DNA of 64,000 bases from Candidatus Poribacteria bacterium (GTDB lineage Bacteria; Poribacteria; WGA-4E; WGA-3G): contig JAJDTM010000055.1 in assembly GCA_022827185.1 (NCBI GenBank), forward strand, positions 62,001 to 126,000, written 5' to 3'. Shown in pieces: positions 34,524 through 42,028 of this stretch. The notes below the pieces were generated by a model. It had not been told where the DNA came from. It saw nothing but the letters and a program-made list of their open reading frames with translations, and did not search any database. A program made the position numbers and the translations under genes. The stretch's first letter is position 1. Each line of letters starts with the position of its first letter.

Positions 34524-35501
34524 ATGGTTCGTATCGGTGTAGTTGGAGTCGGCGGCATGGGAAACGGCCATTGCAACGCCCTCCCGAATGTTGAAAATTG
34601 TGAATTTGTAGGTGTAGCAGATCTTCGCTTGGAAGCGGCGGAAGCCGTTGCAGAGCGACTTCAGATTCGCGCCTTCCAAGAATATCAAGAATTGTTTGCT
34701 GTTGTGGACGCTGTTGTCGTCGCAACGCCACCCGTGGCACATACACAGGTCGTCATCGATGCAGCGGAGGCAGGCGTGCATGCTTTCTGCGAGAAACCGC
34801 TCTCCTTGACGCTCGCTGACGCAGACGCGATGATTGAGGCATCGGATAAAGCGGGGACACATCTGATGGTCGGGCAGGTCCTACGGTTCTATCCCGTTCA
34901 TGAACTCGGTAGGCAGATGGTGGACAACGGTGACATCGGAGACATCACCTACATCGAAACCGACTATTCGGGTCCATATAACGCCCCGCGCGGCCGACCC
35001 GAAAGTTGGTACGGCACTGTCGGTGGACTCTTGGAAAACGGTATCCACAAATCCGACCTAATTAACTGGTTCGGCGGCACTGCGCTGACCGTCGCCGCTG
35101 AGGTCGGAAGTTTCTCTGGACACGACGATTGGGAGGATTACACTATCTCACTCATTCGTTACGATTCGGGCGCGGTCGGTATTTTAAGGTGGGGCGGTTT
35201 TCTCGGTGCCCGTGGCACCAACGATACAATTATCGATGGGACCGAGGGGTCGCTCCGTTTAAATATGTCAGCCGATCTCGCCTATCTCAAAAAACGCGGT
35301 GGCGATTGGGAAGAGATCGTTCCAAATCGAGAAGGACCGCACGGGGTCGTCGGTGAGCTAACCCATTTTGTTGATTGTGTCCGGGAAGATAGAACGCCCA
35401 TGATTGACGGCAGAGGTGGAAAACACGCCGTAGAGGTTGTTTTGGCAACCTACCAATCGGCAAAAGAGAAAACCAAAGTCGCACTGCCGATGGAGGAATA
35501 G
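34524..35501 (+). CDS. Gfo/Idh/MocA family oxidoreductase
   Basis: The 325-residue NAD(P)-dependent sugar or inositol dehydrogenase has IGVVGVGGMGNGHCNAL (cofactor), ATPPVAHTQV and the CEKPLS motif with the conserved Lys. GGLLENGIHKSDLINWFGG carries the catalytic His/Asp region. I start at ATG 34524 because AAAGGAGA lies before it. The substrate is unknown. Its homolog at 42029 is only distantly similar. Confidence 0.9.
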   Translation: MVRIGVVGVGGMGNGHCNALPNVENCEFVGVADLRLEAAEAVAERLQIRAFQEYQELFAVVDAVVVATPPVAHTQVVIDAAEAGVHAFCEKPLSLTLADADAMIEASDKAGTHLMVGQVLRFYPVHELGRQMVDNGDIGDITYIETDYSGPYNAPRGRPESWYGTVGGLLENGIHKSDLINWFGGTALTVAAEVGSFSGHDDWEDYTISLIRYDSGAVGILRWGGFLGARGTNDTIIDGTEGSLRLNMSADLAYLKKRGGDWEEIVPNREGPHGVVGELTHFVDCVREDRTPMIDGRGGKHAVEVVLATYQSAKEKTKVALPMEE

Positions 35502-35513
35502 AAGCACTTGAGT

Positions 35514-35571
35514 GGAAGGTTGGAACGGAGGACGGATCGGAAAGAGACCCAACCTTCCAACCTTTCAATCT
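35514..35571. repeat. GGAAGGTTGG inverted repeat
   Basis: GGAAGGTTGG and CCAACCTTCC pair across about 33 bp in the gap between the oxidoreductase and transporter genes; a second degenerate arm follows. There is no T-run, so a terminator is doubtful. Confidence 0.55.
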
Positions 35572-35588
35572 TCCAACTTTTAGCACCT

Positions 35589-36458
35589 ATGCTCTTCCTT
35601 ATTCTCAATATTGTCCTCCTCTCCGGCTTTGGGCTATTTCTCAAGCATGCCAAAAACAACCAACAACGCCTAAACCCGATCGGCTTCGTTAACTACCTCA
35701 GCGCGTTCTTTATCAGTGTTTGGGTCCTCTCACAAGAACCCGACTTTGAATTCTCAAAGTTGACCTTCGCGTTAGGTATATCAAACGGTGTGACGTACGC
35801 GCTCGGATTTGAGTTGTTCACTATCGGTATCCAGCTCAGTGGGATTGTCGTCACGGCTGCACTCGTCAGACTGTCAATCGTGTTACCGATTCTGGTAGCG
35901 ATGATATTCTGGCAAGAGATTCCAAACCTATGGCAAACCATAGGGCTCCTCTTAACCTTCGTGGCGATTCCACTCCTCAGCCAGCGTGAAAAAGAGCCGA
36001 GGTATGCATTCACACCTGACAAGCCGGAAGTGCCGCAAGGTTTGGGATTCGCTGTTGCTATTACGATTCTGTTGGTTACCGGTATCTCACGCCTCACCAT
36101 GAAAGCCTTCAACGAAATGTGTCCTATCGACGAGAAATCGCTCTATATGAGTCTACTTTTCGGTGTCGCCACAGTTATCTATTTCGGTATATGCCTCTAT
36201 CAGAGAATATGGCCGAATTGGTGGGAAGTCTTCTACGGTGTGCTGATCGGTATCTGTAATGTCGGTGGAAGTTGGGCACTTCTCATCGCATTGGATCAAG
36301 TCAGTGCCTTAATCGCCTTTCCGATGTCAAGTTCGGGTGGTGTGCTATTCACGATGTTCGTTGGCATGGTATTCCTCCATGAGCGGCTGAGCCGTACCTC
36401 TCTCATCGGTGCGCTGCTTGCAACTGTTGCGTTAATTTTCGTCAATCTGAAGTCATGA
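35589..36458 (+). CDS. DMT superfamily (EamA-like) membrane transporter
   Basis: The 289-residue protein has about ten hydrophobic segments in two similar halves, as in 10-TM drug/metabolite transporters. GVTYALGFELFTIGIQLSGIV and ALLIALDQVSALIAFPMSSSG, with a late FLHERLSRTSLIGALLATVALIF, fit EamA repeats. ATG 35589 is preferred since the earlier frame translates the inverted repeat. The substrate is unknown. Confidence 0.75.
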   Translation: MLFLILNIVLLSGFGLFLKHAKNNQQRLNPIGFVNYLSAFFISVWVLSQEPDFEFSKLTFALGISNGVTYALGFELFTIGIQLSGIVVTAALVRLSIVLPILVAMIFWQEIPNLWQTIGLLLTFVAIPLLSQREKEPRYAFTPDKPEVPQGLGFAVAITILLVTGISRLTMKAFNEMCPIDEKSLYMSLLFGVATVIYFGICLYQRIWPNWWEVFYGVLIGICNVGGSWALLIALDQVSALIAFPMSSSGGVLFTMFVGMVFLHERLSRTSLIGALLATVALIFVNLKS

Positions 36459-36506
36459 TTTGCAATACCTACAATTTGACAAAGTGTTTATACGCCTTAA
36501 GTTAAT

Positions 36507-36606
36507 AGGACTTACGCATTTGCTCTTAAAGTCCCCCTGATAAGGGGGATTTAGGGGGTTTAAAACTAAAAAGTTTACCATAGCGTGCTGAATTTGCGTA
36601 AGTTCT
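36507..36606. repeat. MITE-like repeat family A, copy 5 (100 bp)
   Basis: Ends AGGACTTACGCA and TGCGTAAGTTCT. It differs from the copy at 25464 at only a handful of positions, which suggests recent mobility or gene conversion. Confidence 0.85.
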
Positions 36607-36619
36607 GGTTAAGACAAAT

Positions 36620-36648
36620 TTGACTTTAGGCGCGAAATATGGTATCAT
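36620..36648 (+). promoter_or_regulatory. promoter of the CopD-like gene
   Basis: TTGACT, 17 bp, TATCAT, 27 bp before the ATG. It starts 13 bp after the end of a family A repeat. Confidence 0.55.
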
Positions 36649-36675
36649 TTATCAAAAATCGGGATTCACAAAATA

Positions 36676-37158
36676 ATGCGGGAGAGCGTAGAACTTGTCA
36701 TCCGAAGCATCCACCTGATCGCAGCAATCATCTGGTTCGGCGGCGTACTTTTTTCTACCTTCATCGCTATGCCAATCCTGCGGCAAAATTTGCCACCGCA
36801 AGACCTGTTAGCAGTCCACAACCGTTTTCGCACTTGGATACGATTGATGATTCATGTGCTCCTGACAACAGGCGCGATGGTGTTCTTTATCGTTGCATGG
36901 AATAACGGATTTTTTGCACAGCAGAGCGGTAGCGATTTCAAAACCTATGTGTTAACTTTCGTCGCAAAACTTGCGGCGTTTGGACTCATGGCACTCTTTT
37001 GGGGGCTATACAGTTCGCTCTATCGGCGGCACCTTGAGGTTACGCCACCGGACAGCGAAGCACATCATAACCAGAGTCCCTATATCAATGTCTGGCGAGG
37101 CTTGACGCTGATTGCAGGCTTAATCGTTTTCGCCCTCGCGTTGCTGGTAAAAAGTTAA
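36676..37158 (+). CDS. CopD-like/DUF4149-like four-TM membrane protein
   Basis: The 160-residue protein has four hydrophobic helices and the motif IRSIHLIAAIIWFGGVLFSTF, in which a His and WxGG near the first helix recall the CopD / haem-binding membrane family. Second-helix TWIRLMIHVLLTTG contains another His. Copper transfer or haem handling is possible but unproven. The radical SAM gene follows 34 bp later, so the two may be co-transcribed. Confidence 0.65.
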   Translation: MRESVELVIRSIHLIAAIIWFGGVLFSTFIAMPILRQNLPPQDLLAVHNRFRTWIRLMIHVLLTTGAMVFFIVAWNNGFFAQQSGSDFKTYVLTFVAKLAAFGLMALFWGLYSSLYRRHLEVTPPDSEAHHNQSPYINVWRGLTLIAGLIVFALALLVKS

Positions 37159-37192
37159 TTTCAAAACATTATATCTTCTCGCTATTAAAAAC

Positions 37193-38560
37193 ATGACAGA
37201 TACAAAAATTCAGGCAGTCTCATGGAATATCACCCGATTGTGTAACCTGAAATGTACACACTGCTATCTTCCAGCAGGATTCGTAGACACAAACGAGTTA
37301 GGAAACGGAAACTTTCAACTATCTGATATTCAAGGTTCCACGGAATACGCACGTGAATCGGAACTGAGCCAATCCCAATGTTTTCGTGTCATTGACGAGA
37401 TCGCCGAAATCAATCCGCATATCCTCCTCATTCTCACGGGTGGCGAACCGTTATTACGCCCGGATATCTTGGAGATATCGAAGTATGCCTCCGACACCGG
37501 GTTTCTTGTTGTCATGGGCACAAACGGTGTCCTGCTCAACGACGCAGTGGTCGAGAAAATGCAACAGCACGGTGTCACCGGGGCAGGCGTGAGTTTAGAT
37601 TCTATCCAACCGACGAACCACGACAAGTTTCGGGGTATGGAGGGCGCGTGGAAAGCGACGATGAACGGTGTTGAGGCACTCAAACGTGCTCAAATGGATT
37701 TTCTCGTCCAAACCTCCGTAACGCAGTGGAATTACGATGAAATTCCGAAAATTGTAGAGTTCGCATATCAACTCGATGCCAAGGTCTTAAACCTCTATTT
37801 TCTCGTCCGAACCGGTAGAGGTAAGACGGTGATGGATCTTACGCCTACGCAATATGAGAAAATGCTTGAGACGATGTTCGAGTTGCAAGCAGCCTATAAA
37901 GGGAAGATGCTCATCGCTGCAAAATGCGCACCCCACTACAAGCGCGTTATCTATGGACAACAGTCCGACTCCGCCTTCCTTCAAGGGTATCCAAGCGGTA
38001 CATGTCCGTGTGGCATTTACTACTGTCGCATCACGCCTGAAGGCGAATTGACACCTTGCCCCTATCTACCCGTTAGCGTTGGAAACCTCAAGGACGAGAG
38101 CTTCATTAAACTCTGGAATGAATCAAAGACTTTTCAGGACTTACGGAACCGGAACCTACTTGAAGGGAAGTGCGGTGCCTGTGAATTCAAAGAGGTATGT
38201 GGCGGTTGTAGAGCGCGTGCTTATGCGACGACCGGCAACTACCTCGCTGAGGATGCGTCATGCGATTATCAACCGGGGTCGAAACCTGTTACTGAAACGG
38301 AAGGGCAACACAACACACCACCTGTTCAAATTGAAAAAAGGATTGCTTTTGCAACGGAAACCGATTACGATTTGCAGTGGACGGAAGCAGCAGAAAAGCG
38401 CTTGAAACGAGTCCCATCATTTGCACGCGGTATGGTCGTCAAAAGCGTTGAAAAATACGCACGTGAATACGGTTATCGGGAGGTCACCCCCGAACTCATG
38501 CAAGCCGTCAAAAAACGATTTGACAAAACCGGCATCCCATCTTTCCGACCCAAACGCTGA
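37193..38560 (+). CDS. radical SAM/SPASM protein with C-terminal PCP_red domain
   Basis: The 455-residue enzyme has the radical SAM cluster motif CNLKCTHCY (Cys17, 21, 24) and LTGGEPLLRP. The SPASM region holds CPCGIYYC, GELTPCPY and CGACEFKEVCGGCRA for auxiliary Fe-S clusters. The last 60 residues (WTEAAEKRLKRVPSFARGM...) match the small PCP_red domain named from light-independent protochlorophyllide reductase. This build is known in haem d1/alternative haem-type enzymes (NirJ/AhbC-AhbD class), but the substrate here is open. A separate PCP_red protein is encoded at 40319. Confidence 0.88.
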   Translation: MTDTKIQAVSWNITRLCNLKCTHCYLPAGFVDTNELGNGNFQLSDIQGSTEYARESELSQSQCFRVIDEIAEINPHILLILTGGEPLLRPDILEISKYASDTGFLVVMGTNGVLLNDAVVEKMQQHGVTGAGVSLDSIQPTNHDKFRGMEGAWKATMNGVEALKRAQMDFLVQTSVTQWNYDEIPKIVEFAYQLDAKVLNLYFLVRTGRGKTVMDLTPTQYEKMLETMFELQAAYKGKMLIAAKCAPHYKRVIYGQQSDSAFLQGYPSGTCPCGIYYCRITPEGELTPCPYLPVSVGNLKDESFIKLWNESKTFQDLRNRNLLEGKCGACEFKEVCGGCRARAYATTGNYLAEDASCDYQPGSKPVTETEGQHNTPPVQIEKRIAFATETDYDLQWTEAAEKRLKRVPSFARGMVVKSVEKYAREYGYREVTPELMQAVKKRFDKTGIPSFRPKR

Positions 38561-38563
38561 TGC

Positions 38564-38659
38564 AAAGTAGTAGGCACGCTCCACCGTGCCGTAACAAAGT
38601 AGTAGGCACACTCTGCTGTGCCGTGACAAAGTAGTAGGCACGCTCCGCCGTGCCGTAGC
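38564..38659. repeat. AAAGTAGTAGGCA hairpin repeat family B, three tandem units
   Basis: Three 30-32-bp units follow the radical SAM stop. Stems are GGCACG/CGTGCC (38573-38590), GGCACA/TGTGCC (38605-38622) and GGCACG/CGTGCC (38637-38654). The middle unit changes both sides of the stem, which preserves pairing. Confidence 0.8.
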
Positions 38660-38681
38660 AACAACCCTATGGGAAACTTGT

Positions 38682-39407
38682 ATGTTAACAACGAAACAAA
38701 TTACATTTTTCCAAGAACACGGATACCTTATTCTTAAAAACCTCATCGATGCGGAGGTAATTGACACATGGCGGACACAGGTCTGGGATCATTTTAATGC
38801 CAACTTTGAAACACCGGAGACCTGGCCCAACGACTATGAAATTCCGGGATTCCGTTTCTCGCCGGCATTTGGGCACGTACCTGTGATGCAAGAGATTAGC
38901 GACCAACTCGGTGGCGGGCAATTTTATACAGGCGGTGGCGGTTCACCGATCATCAAATGGCCCAACCCCGAAGAAGCGTGGGAGATGCCCAAAGATGGAC
39001 ACATCGACGCGTATGGTGCTGTTGCTGGCTGGAGTCCTTTTATGTTCGGTGCAACAACCTATCTCTACGATGCTGAACCCAAGGGCGGTGCTTTCATCTT
39101 TTGGCCCCAAAGCCACCATTCAACGCATAAGTACTTCCGCCAATATCCAGAGCAGATTGACGGCAGTTTCTACGATATTGAAGATTGGGGGTGGCATGTG
39201 CTTTCGGATTTATCGCCAGAAGGCCCCCGTGAATTTATTGGTGCTGCGGGCGATGTTGTTCTCTGGCACGCGTTCCTCTGCCACACCGGCTCAGCAAATG
39301 TGAGAGATGTTCCCCGTTTTGGTCTTTTTGCACGGTATGCCCATGAAAAACAGGACGAGATTAAATACGAAATTCCAGAAAACCTCTGGAAATATTGGGC
39401 AATTTGA
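38682..39407 (+). CDS. phytanoyl-CoA dioxygenase family protein, copy 1
   Basis: The 241-residue Fe(II)/2-oxoglutarate oxygenase has the family start ITFFQEHGYLILKN. The iron-binding HxD is in GHIDAYG, and the distal His with the 2-oxoglutarate Arg is in HAFLCHTGSANVRDVPRFGLFARY. It hydroxylates an unknown substrate. The next gene is a close tandem copy, identical over long stretches in the second half (YDIEDWGWHVLSDLSPEGP). The 5' part is shaped by family B repeats. Confidence 0.9.
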   Translation: MLTTKQITFFQEHGYLILKNLIDAEVIDTWRTQVWDHFNANFETPETWPNDYEIPGFRFSPAFGHVPVMQEISDQLGGGQFYTGGGGSPIIKWPNPEEAWEMPKDGHIDAYGAVAGWSPFMFGATTYLYDAEPKGGAFIFWPQSHHSTHKYFRQYPEQIDGSFYDIEDWGWHVLSDLSPEGPREFIGAAGDVVLWHAFLCHTGSANVRDVPRFGLFARYAHEKQDEIKYEIPENLWKYWAI

Positions 39408-39408
39408 T

Positions 39409-39540
39409 AAGACTTACGCATTCCTTTTTTAAAGTCCCCCTGATAAGGGGCGGTGAATGCCCATAAGGCATTCATACCGTTGATTCTTTAGGGGGTTGAC
39501 TTGGCAGTGAGAAGATCCAAGTAATGCTAAAATCTACCAT
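39409..39540. repeat. MITE-like repeat family A, copy 6, with nested hairpin insert
   Basis: The left end GACTTACGCA and half of the core are present, but after GATAAGGGG a roughly 37-bp insert (39451-39487) containing GAATGCC-CATAA-GGCATTC and outer CGGT/ACCG arms interrupts it. The right end is degraded. It stands between the two phytanoyl-CoA dioxygenase genes. Confidence 0.75.
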
Positions 39541-39588
39541 AGTTATCAGTCATCAACCATTAGTCCTTTGCTAATAGAGGAAACCGAG

Positions 39589-40308
39589 ATGCTTACAGCA
39601 GATCAGATTACATTTTTTCAGGAACACGGATACCTTATCCTTGAAAATTTTATTGATTTGGAGATAATTGAGGAATGGCGGAAACAGGTCTGGAAGCATT
39701 TCGATTCCAGCTTAGAGACGCGGGAGACATGGCCCAACGACTATGTGGTTCAAAACTTCAGTTTTTCGCCACTATTCGGGCAGCTACCTGCGATGCAAGA
39801 GATTACCAAGCAGCTGGGGGGTGGACAATTCACCGGCGGTGGCGGTTCACCGCTCGTCAAATGGCCCAATCCTGAAGAAAAGTGGGCAATGCCCGGTAGC
39901 GGACACATTGATGCCTACGGTCCCGGCGGTTGGAGTCCCTTTATGCTCGGCGCAACAACCTATCTCTACGATGTTGAACCCGGCGGCGGTGCCTTCGTCT
40001 TTTGGCCCCAAAGCCACCATTCGACACATAAATACTTCCTTCAATATCCTGAGCAGATTGATGGAAGTTTCTATGACATCGAAGATTGGGGGTGGCATGT
40101 GCTTTCAGATTTATCGCCAGAAGGCCCCCGTGAATTTATTGGTGCTGCGGGCGATGTTGTCCTCTGGCACGCATTTCTCTGCCATACCGGATCGGCGAAT
40201 ATAAGGGACATTCCCCGTTTTGGGATCTTTGCCCGCTACTCCCATCAAAAGCGAGAAGAGATTAAATACGAAATTCCAGATAACCTCTGGAAATATTGGG
40301 CAATTTAA
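39589..40308 (+). CDS. phytanoyl-CoA dioxygenase family protein, copy 2
   Basis: The 239-residue paralog keeps GHIDAYG and HAFLCHTGSANIRDIPRFG, so its iron and 2-oxoglutarate sites are complete. It differs from copy 1 mainly in the first 80 residues (EEWRKQVWKHFDSSLETRE) and in the loop before HxD (one residue shorter). I use ATG 39589, preceded by AGAGGAAA, rather than the upstream TTG. The pair arose by local duplication and may act on related substrates. Confidence 0.9.
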   Translation: MLTADQITFFQEHGYLILENFIDLEIIEEWRKQVWKHFDSSLETRETWPNDYVVQNFSFSPLFGQLPAMQEITKQLGGGQFTGGGGSPLVKWPNPEEKWAMPGSGHIDAYGPGGWSPFMLGATTYLYDVEPGGGAFVFWPQSHHSTHKYFLQYPEQIDGSFYDIEDWGWHVLSDLSPEGPREFIGAAGDVVLWHAFLCHTGSANIRDIPRFGIFARYSHQKREEIKYEIPDNLWKYWAI

Positions 40309-40318
40309 GGAGATGAAC

Positions 40319-40735
40319 ATGAGTCAACAAACAAATGCAAACGAACGACTTACGGATGTAGAAGAACGCTTAACACGTGTCGAAAACCTACTCGTCAGCA
40401 TCAATGAAAAGTTGGACCAACGTTCCAATAGTGGCAGCGAGGTGGACACACAGAAGACGGAAGAGTTTAAGGAGTGGGTGACCAATTACGTCTCAATGCG
40501 ATTACAGCAACTCGTGCCGGAGACATGCGACCACCCCGATGAAGCCGTACTTCACGACGGGCCCTACCTTGACAACACCACAGTCCCTTGCACGGAGGAA
40601 GTTGAACATCGGGTTAAACGGATACCGATCCCATTTGTCCGAGAGATGGTTGTCCAACGTGTCGCTGAAAACGCACGAGAGGCCGGCGTTGAACGCGTAG
40701 ATATTGACTTTTTTGAGAAAGCCGCTACATTTTGA
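40319..40735 (+). CDS. small coiled-coil protein with PCP_red domain
   Basis: The 138-residue protein begins with a short coiled coil (ERLTDVEERLTRVENLLVSINEKL) and ends with a PCP_red-type domain (VEHRVKRIPIPFVREMVVQRVAENAREAGVERV) very like the tail of the radical SAM protein at 37193. The start at 40319 follows AAGGAG at 6 bp, 10 bp after the dioxygenase stop, so it is in the same transcript. It may be a partner subunit that shares the radical SAM protein's binding surface; this is inference. Confidence 0.75.
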   Translation: MSQQTNANERLTDVEERLTRVENLLVSINEKLDQRSNSGSEVDTQKTEEFKEWVTNYVSMRLQQLVPETCDHPDEAVLHDGPYLDNTTVPCTEEVEHRVKRIPIPFVREMVVQRVAENAREAGVERVDIDFFEKAATF

Positions 40736-40780
40736 CAATGTAAAGCCACAGAGGAGTTCCCTCTGCCTAATTTCGATTGG

Positions 40781-40943
40781 AAGGACTTCTTAAAGGCACC
40801 CCTGTAAGGGGTATCAGTTCTCAGTGCGGTTTTTCTGCGAAAAATCTTTCAGTTATAGGTTAAAGCATCACACTGTGACAGGGGCAACAAAAGCAACCAC
40901 CACAAGAGATTAACTTATAACTTATAACTTATAACTTATAACT
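40781..40943. repeat. degenerate family A remnant, hairpin and AACTTATA tandem repeat
   Basis: A decayed family A fragment (40781-40815) is followed by the GGTTTTTCTGCGAAAAA hairpin (40828-40845, shared with 13059) and then about four tandem AACTTATA units (40912-40943). Confidence 0.6.
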
Positions 40944-40950
40944 ATTCACT

Positions 40951-41346
40951 ATGGACTGGGTTTTTAACACCTTCTCAGAATATCTTGAGAACGACTTCAA
41001 AAAACGGATCGGAAATCCGAACCCTACTGTTGCCGATCTTTGGGAAGCCTTTCAGGTACTCTTTCCCGCGACCTCAGCACAGCTCCTCGTGCAGGAGCCA
41101 GTTGGCAATACGGTGCGGTTTAAGGCACTCGCGTTCTATCATGCAGACGAAATGGGTCCATTGATTGAAACACCGTTAGAATATCTCAAGCAGAATTTCG
41201 GGGGCGGCAAATTCAAAATCAACTTCTATCACGGCATGCAATTCATCGCGACAATTAATTTCAAGCCAGAGGGACCTGAAATCTGGCGAGAGCTACCAGA
41301 ACTGGAAGGGAATCCTACAATTGACGAAACTGTAACAACTGCCTGA
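40951..41346 (+). CDS. conserved-looking hypothetical protein
   Basis: I do not recognise the 131-residue protein. It has no signal peptide or membrane segment. It looks like a compact alpha/beta protein: an N-terminal helix (VFNTFSEYLENDFKKRIG), a second helix (VADLWEAFQVLFPATSAQLL), then beta strands (NTVRFKALAFY; KFKINFYHGMQFIATINF). It lies between PCP_red and zinc-ribbon genes on the same strand. The start has no clear ribosome site because the repeat block reaches the ATG. Confidence 0.6.
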   Translation: MDWVFNTFSEYLENDFKKRIGNPNPTVADLWEAFQVLFPATSAQLLVQEPVGNTVRFKALAFYHADEMGPLIETPLEYLKQNFGGGKFKINFYHGMQFIATINFKPEGPEIWRELPELEGNPTIDETVTTA

Positions 41347-41391
41347 AACAGGTGAACGACTTACACGCCAAACACGGCGCAAAAAGGAGCA

Positions 41392-41408
41392 GGCACACCG
41401 TATGTGCC
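41392..41408. repeat. family B-like hairpin GGCACA/TGTGCC
   Basis: GGCACA-CCGTA-TGTGCC forms a perfect 6-bp stem just before the zinc-ribbon/HEAT gene. Confidence 0.6.
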
Positions 41409-41421
41409 GGAATCAAAGACA

Positions 41422-41862
41422 ATGGATGTGAATCAACAACAGGAATTTGGGGAATGCCCCTCGTGTGCAAATGCGAACCTCCGACGGCTCGATGGAAATT
41501 CATGGTTCTGCTTGGATTGCGACTGGGATAACCTCACGATTATTCCGAAAGGCAACGACGAACTCCTCACCTCCCTCCGACATGGCGATGTCCATTCACG
41601 GCGGATCGCCGCCCAAGCGTTGATTAATATCGGTGATGCTGACCGACACCTCGCCACGATGATGGATACAAACGCACTCCTTGAAGCGTTAGACGATGAG
41701 GATGCCGATGTGCGATACTTCATCGCAGTTGCCCTCGGTAAACTCGAAGCAAGCCTCAGCCTTGGCAAACTCAAGCAGCTTGCCCGAAACGATGCCTCCG
41801 CACTTGTACGCGAAGGGGCTAAAACAGCAGTTGAGCAAATAGAATCACGCCACTCAGCTTAA
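41422..41862 (+). CDS. zinc-ribbon plus HEAT-repeat protein
   Basis: The 146-residue protein opens with a zinc ribbon (CPSCANANLRRLDGNSWFCLDC) and continues with HEAT/PBS-lyase-like repeats (LRHGDVHSRRIAAQALINIGD, LDDEDADVRYFIAVALGKL, RNDASALVREGAKTAV). It mirrors the HEAT-then-ribbon protein at 16048. I prefer ATG 41422 over GTG 41404 since the latter lies in the repeat hairpin. The function is unknown. Confidence 0.7.
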   Translation: MDVNQQQEFGECPSCANANLRRLDGNSWFCLDCDWDNLTIIPKGNDELLTSLRHGDVHSRRIAAQALINIGDADRHLATMMDTNALLEALDDEDADVRYFIAVALGKLEASLSLGKLKQLARNDASALVREGAKTAVEQIESRHSA

Positions 41863-41970
41863 CGCAGAAACTCAACAAATAGACGGATCGGATATAAGGA
41901 AATATGAAAGAATGTAGTCCCAAGCAACGCGCCGGGACGGGTATACGGAAAGGTGCGTTTTTAATCTAAC

Positions 41971-42025
41971 CCACCTAATCGAACCGCAAGGAAATATAAA
42001 AAATCGAACCGCAAGGAAAGTTAAA
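41971..42025. repeat. two copies of CGAACCGCAAGGAAA repeat before a gene start
   Basis: CTAATCGAACCGCAAGGAAA and AATCGAACCGCAAGGAAAG lie in tandem; the second provides AAGGAAA at a workable distance from ATG 42029, so a repeat may serve as ribosome binding site. Confidence 0.6.
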
Positions 42026-42028
42026 AGA

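Noticed and set aside
38564..38659. CRISPR-like array after the radical SAM gene
   Set aside because: The three units are adjacent with almost no spacers and belong to a dispersed hairpin family; no cas genes are present.
40912..40943. AACTTATA tandem as replication iterons
   Set aside because: Only about four short units, no Rep gene or DnaA boxes; looks like slippage of the ACTTATAACT repeat type.
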